DNA of 64,000 bases from Kribbella catacumbae DSM 19601 (lineage in GTDB: Bacteria; Actinomycetota; Actinomycetes; Propionibacteriales; Kribbellaceae): contig NZ_AQUZ01000004.1 of assembly GCF_000372465.1 (NCBI RefSeq), forward strand, positions 231,660 through 295,659. The letters run 5' to 3'. Under the pieces are notes generated by a model, which was given only the letters and a program-made list of their open reading frames with translations, did no database searches and was not told the DNA's origin. The position numbers were made by a program, and so were the translations under genes. Positions 55,357 to 63,742 of the stretch are shown here, in pieces (position 1 is the first letter of the stretch; each line of letters begins with the position of its first letter).

Positions 55357-56242
55357 ACGCGGTCCGGCAATAAGCGAGGAACGCCTCACCCCGCCGGGTG
55401 AGGCGTCCCCCGCCGGCCCACCCCAGGACGACCGGCGTCGTCGGTACTACGTCCGCCAGCGCTCGCGTGAGCACCGGCAGCCCCTCGTAGCTGAGCTCGA
55501 CCGCCGGCGTTTGCACGGCCAGCGAATATCCGATGCCCCGGGCAACCAACGCCCGCGCCAGCTCGAAGCTCCCGGCCCGATGAGCAGGCGACATCTCCAC
55601 CCCGGCCGCCTCGAAGACAGCCCTGAAGTAGTGCTCGCTCGGCGGCACATCCAGTAGGACGAACGGCTCTCCGGCCAACTCCGCCAACCGGATCGACCGC
55701 CGCCGCGCCAGCCGATGACCTCCGGAGAGCAACACCGACGGTGCCCGATCGTGCAGTACTGCGCTGTCGATCCCCGGCTGCAAGTCCTGCTGATAAAGGA
55801 ATGCGAGCTCACACCTCCCATCGAGCAACGCTGCTTGTAAGTCCGGCAACGTGCCTTCCATGAAGTCGATCTCTACGCCCGGCTGGGCTTCACGGAACCC
55901 TGCGATCGCCAACGGCAGATGGAACGGCGCGATCGGCGCGTAGCACCCGATCGTGAGCCGCCCCTCGATCTCCTGACCGAGGCTGCGCGCGCCGGCGCCC
56001 AGCTCGGACAACGCGGCCAGCACCTTGCGCCCATCCGCAACCACCTGCTGGCCGGCCGGGGTCAATCGGGTGCCGCGCCGCGACCCACGCAGTACGAGGC
56101 TGACGTCGAGCGCGCGTTCCAGCTCCCCCACCGCGAGCGACACCGCGGACTGCGAGACGTGACATCGCGCGGCGGCGGCCGTGATCCCGCCGGTCTCGGC
56201 GATGGCGACGAGGTACTCCAGTTGGCGGGGCGAGATATACAT
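55307..56242 (-). CDS. LysR family transcriptional regulator
   Basis: The 311-residue protein has the LysR winged helix (RQLEYLVAIAETGGITAAAA, then HVSQSAVSLAVGELERALDV) and a two-lobed effector domain (from about residue 90) with GRLTIGCYAPIAPFHLP. It starts at ATG 56242. The divergent nitroreductase gene starts 70 bp away and an inverted repeat lies between, so it probably activates that gene. Confidence 0.9.
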   Translation of the reverse strand: MYISPRQLEYLVAIAETGGITAAAARCHVSQSAVSLAVGELERALDVSLVLRGSRRGTRLTPAGQQVVADGRKVLAALSELGAGARSLGQEIEGRLTIGCYAPIAPFHLPLAIAGFREAQPGVEIDFMEGTLPDLQAALLDGRCELAFLYQQDLQPGIDSAVLHDRAPSVLLSGGHRLARRRSIRLAELAGEPFVLLDVPPSEHYFRAVFEAAGVEMSPAHRAGSFELARALVARGIGYSLAVQTPAVELSYEGLPVLTRALADVVPTTPVVLGWAGGGRLTRRGEAFLAYCRTAFRATSGSRGRGPRRSS

Positions 56243-56257
56243 GAGCTGATCATATGG

Positions 56258-56286
56258 ATGAGTTCAGTTTCCCAAGCTGGACTCAT
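56258..56286. promoter_or_regulatory. Inverted repeat, probable LysR binding site
   Basis: ATGAGTTCAG (56258-56267) and CTGGACTCAT (56277-56286) pair at 9 of 10 positions with a 9-bp spacer in the LysR/nitroreductase divergent gap. A related half ATGAGCTGAT occurs at 56241. The placement fits a LysR recognition site. Confidence 0.55.
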
Positions 56287-56312
56287 GACCGGCCGCGTGG
56301 CACGGTCGACAG

Positions 56313-57002
56313 GTGAACCGCAGCCATCAGCACCCCTTCGTCGCCTACACGCCGCCCCGAGTACCGATCGGGGAAGGGCTGCGCCGCGGGGCGGAGTACC
56401 TGGACGAGCTGGAGCGGCGCCGGTCGGTGCGGTGGTTCTCCGACGATCCGGTGCCACTGGAAGCGATCCAGCTCGCGGTGAGTGCCGCCAACACGGCACC
56501 CAGCGGGGCGCATCACCAGCCCTGGACCTTCGTCGCGACCGACGATCCTGAGATCAAGCGCGGCGTGCGGATGGCTGCCGAAGAAGAAGAGCGGAAGTTC
56601 TACCAGGAGCGGGAACTGCCGGAGTGGCACTCGGCGCTCGCCCGGCTGGAGACCGACGAGCACAAGGAGTTCCTCGAGGTCGCGCCCTGGCTGGTGGTGG
56701 CCTTCGCGCAGAAGCACACGCCGCAACCCGACGGCAGCCTGCGCAAGAACTACTACGTCTCCGAGAGCGTCGGCATCGCCTGTGGCTTCTTCATCGCCGC
56801 GCTGCACCGGATGGGACTCGCGACGCTGACCCACACGCCGAACCCGATGGCGTTCCTCACCAAGGTCCTCGACCGCCCGCGCACCGAGCGGCCCTACATC
56901 CTCTTCCCGGTCGGCTACCCGGCCGACGACTGCGAGGTTCCCGAGCTGACCCGCAAGCCGCTCGACGAGGCCCTTATCGTCCGGCCGGCTCGACGATCGT
57001 GA
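56313..57002 (+). CDS. Nitroreductase-family flavoprotein
   Basis: The 229-residue FMN enzyme shows ERRRSVRWFSDDPVPLEAIQ (FMN phosphate Arg), ANTAPSGAHHQPWTF and the later PYILFPVGYPAD. The sequence resembles the iodotyrosine-deiodinase-like branch (TAPSGAHHQPW and the lid EERKFYQERELPEW). It reduces or dehalogenates an aromatic compound; which one is unknown. It starts at GTG 56313 and is divergent from the LysR gene. Confidence 0.88.
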   Translation: MNRSHQHPFVAYTPPRVPIGEGLRRGAEYLDELERRRSVRWFSDDPVPLEAIQLAVSAANTAPSGAHHQPWTFVATDDPEIKRGVRMAAEEEERKFYQERELPEWHSALARLETDEHKEFLEVAPWLVVAFAQKHTPQPDGSLRKNYYVSESVGIACGFFIAALHRMGLATLTHTPNPMAFLTKVLDRPRTERPYILFPVGYPADDCEVPELTRKPLDEALIVRPARRS

Positions 57003-57660
57003 CCGACATCCGGTTGGTGACGGTGAACCCCAGCGACTCATAGAGCCTGATCGCGGTGGTGTTGGTCGCGCCGGTATGCAGGAACGGCCGGTCGCCCGCC
57101 GTTTCGATGCCGGCGGCAACAGCCCGGACCAGCCGGCCGGCGAGTCCCTGACCGCGGTACTCCGGGTGGGTGCAGACCGCGCTGATCTCGACGTACCCGG
57201 GCAGGCGCTGGCGCTCACCGGCCATCGCGACCAGTTCGCCATCGCGCCGCAGACCCAGGTAGCGCCCGCACTCGATCGTGCGCGAGCGGAACGGTCCCGG
57301 GTCGGTCAGGGTGGTCAGCGCGACCATCTCCGGGACGTCGTCGAGCCCGAGTTCGACCAGCTCCGGGTCCTCGACGCCGAACGACTCCGGCGCGAGGAAC
57401 TGGACCAGGCCGAACTGCTGGTCGAGCTTGAAGCTCTCCGGCAGTGGCAGGTCGGGGCGCATCATCGCTCCGACAGTGCCGGGCCCGAGCAGCTCGGCGG
57501 CATCCGCCCAGTCCTGCTCGGTCGGCTCGTCCGGCAGGCCGAGGAAAGGCGCGACCTCGGCCTGGTAGCGGACAGCCCGGCCCCGAGCTTCAGCCAGTCC
57601 CGCCTGCGGGCCCGTCAGGGCGTAGTACGTCGGATTGGTGAGCGCCGAGGCCTGGCCCAC
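56974..57660 (-). CDS. GNAT acetyltransferase
   Basis: The 228-residue protein has a helical N-terminal half and a C-terminal GNAT domain with ISAVCTHPEYRGQGLAGRLV as the acetyl-CoA loop and ATNTTAIRLYESLGF near the end. It resembles FR47-type acetyltransferases. I chose GTG 57660, one base after the era stop, because upstream codons in this frame lie inside era. It overlaps the convergent nitroreductase gene by 29 bp. Confidence 0.82.
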   Translation of the reverse strand: MGQASALTNPTYYALTGPQAGLAEARGRAVRYQAEVAPFLGLPDEPTEQDWADAAELLGPGTVGAMMRPDLPLPESFKLDQQFGLVQFLAPESFGVEDPELVELGLDDVPEMVALTTLTDPGPFRSRTIECGRYLGLRRDGELVAMAGERQRLPGYVEISAVCTHPEYRGQGLAGRLVRAVAAGIETAGDRPFLHTGATNTTAIRLYESLGFTVTNRMSVTIVEPAGR

Positions 57661-57661
57661 C

Positions 57662-58603
57662 TCAGAACCCGAGTTTCCGCAGGTGCTTGGCGTCGGTCTG
57701 CCAGTTCTTGGCGATCTTGACGTGCAGGTCGAGGTAGACCGGCGTACCGAGCAGGGCTTCGATCTGGCGGCGGGCGTTGGCGCCGACCTCACGCAGCCGG
57801 GCCCCCTTGTGGCCGATCACGATGCCCTTCTGGCTGTCCCGCTCGAGGAAGATGTTCGCGTAGATGTCGAGCAGCGGCTTGTCTTCGGGCCGGCCCTCGC
57901 GCAGTCCCATCTCGTCGATGGTGACCGCGATCGAGTGCGGCAGCTCGTCCCGGACGCCTTCCAGCGCGGCCTCGCGGATCAGCTCGCCGACCAGGATCTC
58001 CTCCGGCTCGTCCGTGACGTCGCCTTCGGGGTAGAGCGGCTGGCCGTCCGGCAGAAACCTCACCAGCTCGTCGGCGACCACCTCGACTTGGTAGCCGGAC
58101 GTCGCCGACACCGGGACGACGGACGCCCATTCGATGCCGACGGACTCCCCCAGGGTCTGGATCTCGGAGAGGTGCTCGACCATCCGCTCGGGCGCGACCA
58201 GGTCCGCCTTGGTCGCGATCGCGACCTTCGGGGTCTTGGCCACCTTGGCCGCCTCGGTGACCAGGAACCGGTCGCCCGGGCCGATCCGGTCGCTGGCCGG
58301 CAGGCAGATCCCGATCACGTCGACCTCGGCCCAGGTCGTCTTCACCACATCGTTCAGCCGCTCACCGAGCAGCGTCCGCGGCTTGTGCAGCCCCGGCGTG
58401 TCGACCAGGATCAGCTGCGCGTCGGCCCGGTGCACGATGCCCCGGACGGCGTGCCGCGTGGTCTGCGGCTTCGACGAGGTGATCACGACCTTCTGCCCGA
58501 CTAGGGCGTTCGTCAGGGTGGACTTGCCCGCGTTCGGGCGGCCGACGAAACAGGCGAAGCCGGACTTGAACTCCGGCACCACGTTCTCAGGTGTGAACGA
58601 CAT
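57662..58603 (-). CDS. era: GTPase Era
   Basis: Era is a GTPase that binds the 3' end of 16S rRNA in small-subunit assembly. The 313-residue protein has G1 GRPNAGKST (residues 21-29), SKPQTTRHAVRG (switch I), DTPG, TKAD and SATSG. The C-terminal KH domain has VIGHKGARLREVG. I chose ATG 58603 with GGAGAGG upstream rather than 58630. It lies in the conserved block with ybeY and phoH. Confidence 0.95.
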   Translation of the reverse strand: MSFTPENVVPEFKSGFACFVGRPNAGKSTLTNALVGQKVVITSSKPQTTRHAVRGIVHRADAQLILVDTPGLHKPRTLLGERLNDVVKTTWAEVDVIGICLPASDRIGPGDRFLVTEAAKVAKTPKVAIATKADLVAPERMVEHLSEIQTLGESVGIEWASVVPVSATSGYQVEVVADELVRFLPDGQPLYPEGDVTDEPEEILVGELIREAALEGVRDELPHSIAVTIDEMGLREGRPEDKPLLDIYANIFLERDSQKGIVIGHKGARLREVGANARRQIEALLGTPVYLDLHVKIAKNWQTDAKHLRKLGF

Positions 58604-58940
58604 CACGAACCTCTCCGCTGCCATCGGCAACGACTACCGGAAGGGCGGCTCCGCCGAAATAGCGGACCACCTCGACGTCGACGCCCGCCGCGTCGCCATC
58701 AGTGACCACGGCGGCGGCCTCGATCCCCTTCACCCCTGACGATACGGCCATCGCGACCGCAAGCTGCAGCGCGCTCAGCAGGACGGTGTCCAGCTGCACG
58801 GTGCAAGCGGCGTACGTCCGCCCGTCGGTGTCCCGTACTGCGGCGCCTTCGGCGGCGCGGGTGCGGGCCCGGGCGGCGCGCGCCAGGGTGACCAGTTTGG
58901 CGTCCTCGGCCGTGAGGTCGGCAGGCAAAGATGGCTCCAA
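58587..58940 (-). CDS. Cytidine-deaminase-fold protein lacking the zinc site
   Basis: The 117-residue protein has the cytidine-deaminase-like order KLVTLARAARARTRAAEGAA, VRDTDGRTYAACTVQLDTVL and SALQLAVAMAVSSGVKGIEAA. The catalytic motifs HAE/CAE and PCxxC are absent: where CAE would stand it reads LSALQLA. It is therefore a non-catalytic member, of the kind that commonly sits between the CorC-like gene and era in actinomycetes. It overlaps the era start by 17 bp. Its role is unknown. Confidence 0.75.
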   Translation of the reverse strand: MEPSLPADLTAEDAKLVTLARAARARTRAAEGAAVRDTDGRTYAACTVQLDTVLLSALQLAVAMAVSSGVKGIEAAAVVTDGDAAGVDVEVVRYFGGAALPVVVADGSGEVRDVVHT

Positions 58941-58947
58941 GGGGGTT

Positions 58948-60258
58948 TCAGGCGGTCTGGTGACTGCTGTCCTGCGGCTGGTCGGCGGGAAGTCCGCGCC
59001 GAACCAGCACAGTACCGATCTGGTTGCGTCGGCCGGACGGCCGCTCCGCGGTGAGAGACAGTCCGAGTCTCTCGATCTCGACCTGGGCGCCGGGAATCGG
59101 CACCTTGCCGAGCAGTTTGGCCATCAGGCCGCCGACCGTGTCGACGTCGTCATCGTCCAGCGGTACGCCGAACAGCTCGCCGAGCTCGTCGATCGGGAAC
59201 CGGCTGGAGACCCGGTAGGCGCCGTCGGACAGCGCCTGCACCGACTCCGGCGCCTCGTCGTACTCGTCCGTGATCTCGCCGACGATCTCCTCCAGGATGT
59301 CCTCGATGGTGACCAGGCCCGCCGTACCGCCGTACTCGTCGACGACGATCGCGACGTGCATCCGGGCCGCCTGCATCTCGCGCAGCAGCTCGTCCACCGG
59401 CTTGGAGTCGGGGATGTACATGCACGGCCGCATCACCGACTCGACCCGCTCGGTCGACTCGGCCGAGGCGTTGTCGTAGACGCGGCGCATCACGTCCTTG
59501 AGGTAGACGACGCCGACGATGTCGTCCAGCGACTCGCCCACCACCGGGATCCGCGAGTACCCGCTGCGCAGCGCCAGCGAGGTGAGCTGGCGCAGCTTCT
59601 TGTGCCGCTCGATGTAGACCATGTCGGTCCGCGGCACCATCACCTCGCGCACGATCGTGTCGCCGAGCTCGAAGACGGAGTGGATCATCTGCCGCTCGCC
59701 GGACTCGATCACCGACGACTTCTCGGCCAGGTCGACCAGCGCGCGCAGCTCGGCCTCGGTCGCGAACGGGCCCTCGGCGAACCCCTTGCCCGGGGTCATC
59801 GCGTTGCCGATCAGGATCAGCAGCTTCGGCAGCGGGCCGAGCACCCGGGTCAGCGCCATCACCGGACCGGCCGACAGGATCGCGAACCGGTCGGAGTGCT
59901 GCCGGCCGAGCGTGCGTGGCGCGACCCCGATGATCACGTAGGAGATCAGCACCATCAGGACGCCGGTGATCAGGATGTGTTCCCAGGTCACGGTGAACAG
60001 GTTCGACAGTGCCTGGGTGACCAGCACGATCGCGGTGATCTCGCAGCTCAGCCGGACCAGCAGCAGGGAGTTCAGGTAGCGCGGCGCGTCCGAGAGCAGG
60101 TCGCGCAGCTTCACCGCGCGCAGGTTGCCCTGCTCGACCTGGGTGTTCGCGCGCACCTTCGAGTACGACGACAGGGCCGCCTCGGCGCCGGCGAACAGCC
60201 CGGCGAGCAGAACGAGCACCGCAGCCACAACCAGCAGAACGCCGTCGTGGGAGGTCAC
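58948..60258 (-). CDS. CNNM/CorC-type membrane protein with CBS domains
   Basis: The 436-residue protein of the hemolysin/CorC family has an N-terminal DUF21 membrane domain (about 1-130, four helices). Two CBS modules follow (about 205-330, including REVMVPRTDMVYIE and VDEYGGTAGLVTIEDILEE) and a CorC_HlyC domain closes it (about 345-425). Members transport magnesium or cobalt, or modulate such transport. It starts at GTG 60258, downstream of ybeY and upstream of era, the standard actinobacterial order. Confidence 0.92.
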   Translation of the reverse strand: MTSHDGVLLVVAAVLVLLAGLFAGAEAALSSYSKVRANTQVEQGNLRAVKLRDLLSDAPRYLNSLLLVRLSCEITAIVLVTQALSNLFTVTWEHILITGVLMVLISYVIIGVAPRTLGRQHSDRFAILSAGPVMALTRVLGPLPKLLILIGNAMTPGKGFAEGPFATEAELRALVDLAEKSSVIESGERQMIHSVFELGDTIVREVMVPRTDMVYIERHKKLRQLTSLALRSGYSRIPVVGESLDDIVGVVYLKDVMRRVYDNASAESTERVESVMRPCMYIPDSKPVDELLREMQAARMHVAIVVDEYGGTAGLVTIEDILEEIVGEITDEYDEAPESVQALSDGAYRVSSRFPIDELGELFGVPLDDDDVDTVGGLMAKLLGKVPIPGAQVEIERLGLSLTAERPSGRRNQIGTVLVRRGLPADQPQDSSHQTA

Positions 60259-60317
60259 TGGAACTTCACTCCTGTCCTAGGCGGTGTCTGATGCTTCCGC
60301 GCAGTAGGCGGTAGCCA

Positions 60318-60797
60318 TCAGACATCGCCAAGCCTGTTTCCGGGTGCTCGCCATGCTTCCAGCAAACGGCCCTGGACATCCCACATCTCCGCCTTCTCGG
60401 CGGGTTCGGCGTGGTCGTAGCCGAGCAGGTGCAGGATGCCGTGCACGGTCAGCAGCTCCAGCTCGGCCCAGGTGCCGTGGCCGGCCTTCGCGCCCTGCGC
60501 GGCGGCGACCGTCGGGCACAGCGCGATGTCGCCGAGGTGCCCGAGCGGCAGGTCGGCCTCGTCACCGCCATCACCGCCGGGCCGCAGCTCGTCCATCGGC
60601 CACGACATCACGTCGGTCGGACCGGGCAGGTCCAGGAACTCCACGTGGTACCGCGCCATCGTGTCCTCGTCGACCAGCTTGATCGACAGCTCACACTCGG
60701 GGTGCAGGCGCAGCGACGACATCACGAACCGGCCCAGCCGCATCAGTCCGTGCGCGTCGATCTCGACCCCGGACTCGTTGTTGACCTCGACGTTCAT
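60318..60797 (-). CDS. ybeY: Endoribonuclease YbeY
   Basis: The 159-residue zinc-dependent endonuclease processes 16S rRNA 3' ends and takes part in ribosome quality control. The metal motif HGILHLLGYDH holds H119, H123 and H129. The upstream TDVMSWPMDE and LGDIALCP are also conserved. ATG 60797 overlaps the phoH stop by 4 nt. Confidence 0.95.
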   Translation of the reverse strand: MNVEVNNESGVEIDAHGLMRLGRFVMSSLRLHPECELSIKLVDEDTMARYHVEFLDLPGPTDVMSWPMDELRPGGDGGDEADLPLGHLGDIALCPTVAAAQGAKAGHGTWAELELLTVHGILHLLGYDHAEPAEKAEMWDVQGRLLEAWRAPGNRLGDV

Positions 60798-62974
60798 CTC
60801 TTGAGCTCAGCGCTGCCTTCGAAGTTCTCGTAAGCCGACACGATCCGGCCGACCAGCTTGTGGCGGACCACGTCGTGGGCCGTGAGCCGGCAGAACGTCA
60901 GGTCCTGGACGCCTTCCAGGATCTCCTGGACGACGCGCAGTCCCGACCTCGTCCCGGTCGGCAGGTCGACCTGGGTGACGTCGCCGGTGACGACCATCTT
61001 GGAGCCGAAACCGAGCCGGGTGAGGAACATCTTCATCTGCTCCGGCGAGGTGTTCTGCGCCTCGTCGAGAATGATGTACGCGTCGTTCAGGGTGTTGTGG
61101 GTGACCAGGAAGTCGTCAGTCACATAGAGCGAGTCCGCCGCAGCGACCTGGATGCACAACGTCTCCTGCTCGCCCGCCGGTTCGATGCTGTCGATGAAGC
61201 GCATCGGACGACCTCCGCCGGTGCGACCGTAGAGCTCCATCTTGCGTCCCAGCCGGAACGGCGCAATGCCGGCCGGTAGACGGATGTCGATGACGTGAGC
61301 ATCTGATCGGTGCTGCACATCGCGACCCAAGGCCCGGCCGGGTCGCCGACCCTCCGCGAGTCGAGTGTGGCTGTACGCGATGCCGCCCAGGGATCTGACA
61401 AGGAAGATCACATCGTCTCGCAACCGCCCCGAGGTGGTGCTGTACTGCACGCGGCAAGTTCGCCCTCGCTGCGGTACTGGACCACCATCTGTGTCGAGCA
61501 GGCCCTGGAGAACAGCTAGCCGCACGTCGGCCGATGTGTACAGATAGCTCTCGGGCACGAACTTGGTCGCCGAGGTCGCACCGGCGAGACCGAGTTCACG
61601 GATGACGGTCGTTACCGGATTGGCCACCCGCAGACCACCACGGCCGCCGTTCTTGTGCCGGAGCACGAAATCGTAGGTGCCCTTCGGCACCAGTTCGATG
61701 TCCTGCAAAGCCGACTCGAGTGCCTGGGCCAGCTCGGCATCGGCCGTGCTGAAGGTCGGAGTAGTACTTGTAGTAATACATCCGTCGCCGAGCAGTAGCC
61801 CCAGCGCATAAGGGTCCATTGCTACCTGTTGCGGCTCGAACGCGACTGGCTCGACCACCGGCAACTCGTAACGCCGAATGTATCCGCGGCGGAGCCGACC
61901 GATCATCTCCTGCGTCTCGAGAGTACGGGTGCGACCGCGACGCTTGTCCTCAGGCGTTGCAACAGTCCAGAGGTGTTCGCCGCAACACAGCGTCGAGGCG
62001 CCGTCCTGGGTCCGGACACGGAACACCTGTTTGCGACCCCGGGGATAAACACCCAACACAGGAGTTGGCAGCCCGTTCGACCCGACGACCAGGTCGCCGA
62101 CCTGGAGCGAGCCGATCGCCCGGTACCCATTTGGCGTCAGGACCTGCGCGTCGTAGGGCTGCGCCCGCCCGCGCATATAGGCCAGCGGGGCGATCTCGAT
62201 CGTGCCGGCCGTCATCAGCCGGGGGATCGACTCCGGGTCGAGCATGTCGTGCAGCGCGTCGTACAGCGGCCGCAGGTACGGGTCGATCTTTTCCGACAGC
62301 GTGCCGGGCAGGAAGCCCAGCCGCTCGCCGGCCTCGACGGCCGGCCGGGTCAGGATGATCCGGTTGACCTCTTTGGCCTGCAGCGCCTGGACCGCCTTGG
62401 CGACGGCCAGGTAGGTCTTACCGGTTCCGGCCGGGCCGATGCCGAAGACGATCGTGTTCTTGTCGATGGCGTCGACGTAGCGCTTCTGGTTCAGCGTCTT
62501 CGGCCGGATCGTCCGGCCGCGGCTGGACAGGATGTTCTGGGTCAGCACGTCGGCGGGACTCTCGGCCGTCTCGGCCTTGATCATCGCGATACTGCGCTCG
62601 ACGGAGTCCGCGGTCAGCCCGTGACCGTTCCGGACGACGGCGATCAGCTCGTCCACCAGCCGCTCGGTCAGGGCCAGCTCGGCCGGCTCCCCGTTCATGG
62701 TGATCTCGTTCCCGCGGACCATGATGTCGGCGGTGAACTCCTTCTCGATGATGCGGAGGAACTCGTCCCGGGCTCCGAGCAGTGCCACCATGTCGATGCT
62801 GTTCGGCACGACGATCTTGTGGGACGCCTGGTGGCCGGCAACTGCTGCGCTGCGGTCAGCGCGCGCCGCATCCGGGTGCGACGGCTCGATACTGCGTGGC
62901 CTGGACAGCCTGTTCCTCCTGATGCCCGATGGTGTGACCCCACCAATGCTAGCCGTCCGTCCCGACAGCCTCAC
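60794..62974 (-). CDS. phoH: PhoH-like ATPase interrupted by an intein
   Basis: The 726-codon frame contains a PhoH ATPase and an intein (residues 271-627). Walker A is [11 protein letters not shown] (180-190); Walker B ILDEAQN (635-641) lies just after the intein, which is inserted in MRGR/TLND, the most conserved loop. Spliced PhoH would be 369 residues. Start choice is uncertain. GTG 62974 has no ribosome site, whereas CTG 62908 follows AGGAGGAACAGG at ideal spacing and gives [20 protein letters not shown] as the N-terminus. PhoH is thought to act in RNA metabolism. It is followed by ybeY with ATGA coupling. Confidence 0.92.
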   Translation of the reverse strand: MRLSGRTASIGGVTPSGIRRNRLSRPRSIEPSHPDAARADRSAAVAGHQASHKIVVPNSIDMVALLGARDEFLRIIEKEFTADIMVRGNEITMNGEPAELALTERLVDELIAVVRNGHGLTADSVERSIAMIKAETAESPADVLTQNILSSRGRTIRPKTLNQKRYVDAIDKNTIVFGIGPAGTGKTYLAVAKAVQALQAKEVNRIILTRPAVEAGERLGFLPGTLSEKIDPYLRPLYDALHDMLDPESIPRLMTAGTIEIAPLAYMRGRAQPYDAQVLTPNGYRAIGSLQVGDLVVGSNGLPTPVLGVYPRGRKQVFRVRTQDGASTLCCGEHLWTVATPEDKRRGRTRTLETQEMIGRLRRGYIRRYELPVVEPVAFEPQQVAMDPYALGLLLGDGCITTSTTPTFSTADAELAQALESALQDIELVPKGTYDFVLRHKNGGRGGLRVANPVTTVIRELGLAGATSATKFVPESYLYTSADVRLAVLQGLLDTDGGPVPQRGRTCRVQYSTTSGRLRDDVIFLVRSLGGIAYSHTRLAEGRRPGRALGRDVQHRSDAHVIDIRLPAGIAPFRLGRKMELYGRTGGGRPMRFIDSIEPAGEQETLCIQVAAADSLYVTDDFLVTHNTLNDAYIILDEAQNTSPEQMKMFLTRLGFGSKMVVTGDVTQVDLPTGTRSGLRVVQEILEGVQDLTFCRLTAHDVVRHKLVGRIVSAYENFEGSAELKR
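61094..62164 (-). mobile_element. Class 3 intein with LAGLIDADG homing endonuclease
   Basis: The 357-residue intein begins with Ala (A271) rather than Cys or Ser and ends VTHN, with Thr as the first residue of the C-extein. A Trp follows the block B His (GEHLWTV), a Cys lies in block F (TLCIQV) and a Thr comes before the terminal His-Asn. This is the W-C-T triplet that defines class 3 inteins, where the block F Cys starts splicing. Endonuclease motifs LGLLLGDG and LQGLLDTDG are both intact, so the element may still be mobile. Confidence 0.85.
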
Positions 62975-63275
62975 CCGATAAAACCCCGATCACTCCCGAA
63001 CAACCCCCTGACCAGCGGTTTTATCCGTACTGCGCCCTCCGAGCCGAACGCTACCGGGCCCGGTAGACCGAGACACGGTCAGCGGTGCCCGCAGCATCGG
63101 CTCGAGGCTCTGGTCCATCAGGCGCTACGCGCTCCCCGCAGGCCCAGTTCGTGCGGCCGGAGTAGATGGCCGTCACCCAAGCTCGCGCTGACCGTCCCTG
63201 GGGCCCTCCCCCTGAAATTCGACGCACGCGGCCGCGCGATGGCGGACTATCACGCACCCGAACGCTAAGGGTGTG

Positions 63276-63358
63276 TACAGTAGGAGCTGCCCAGGGCAGT
63301 AGCCCTCGGGAAGTGAACCCGGCAGCCGGCCGGACGACCGGTGAGCCGGGTTTCGCAT
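63276..63358 (+). ncRNA. Structured RNA candidate beside DUF3800
   Basis: A TACAGT box (63276-63281) is followed by a compact region with a CTGCC/GGCAG hairpin (63287-63299). A GGGAAGTGAACCCGGC stretch follows, with an AACCCGGC / GCCGGGTT stem (63316-63323, 63345-63352) enclosing a CCGG/CCGG inner stem. It lies tail to tail with the DUF3800 remnant. Families of structured RNAs next to DUF3800 genes have been described, and this resembles that setting. On the minus strand the same stem could simply terminate the DUF3800 transcript. Nothing else is seen in 62975-63275. Confidence 0.35.
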
Positions 63359-63360
63359 GT

Positions 63361-63742
63361 CTACAGGTCGGTGACCTCCACTACCCCGATCTTGCGGATG
63401 CGTTCACGCCAGGAACCCTTTGCCGCCCAGCACCACGCGACGGCATCCGCGATCCACAGCAGGCACTCCTCGTGCGCACGTAGATGGTCGTACTCGAGAT
63501 CGCTATTGCTGACCCGCTTGGCGGCGAACAGCCACCGCCGGTCGTGGTCGACCAGCGACTCGTCCAGTTCAATAACGAGCTTCCGCGAACCCATCGCGGT
63601 GAGATCGGCGAACAGCCGCTCCAAACACAGTCGGCGAGCGTCGAGCTCCCGTAGGCCACTGGGGCCGACGTAGATCCGCGCAGTCGCTCCGGTGGCCCCG
63701 ATCGCGTCGAGGATCTGCTTCTTCCGGGTCGAGCATGTCCCG
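63361..63742 (-). pseudogene. DUF3800 gene cut by an insertion sequence
   Basis: About 125 C-terminal codons remain, including ARIYVGPSG, SRKLVIELDESLVDHDRRW and the characteristic ending EYDHLRAHEECLLWIADAVA then WCWAAKGSWRERI. DUF3800 proteins are RNase-H-fold-like and usually 200 residues or more. The N-terminal half is replaced near 63742 by the end of the IS256-type element. The rest of the gene may lie beyond that element, outside the window. Confidence 0.6.

Noticed and set aside
63051..63257. Short minus-strand frame upstream of phoH
   Set aside because: No ribosome site, no family match and biased Arg/Gly translation. The region looks non-coding.
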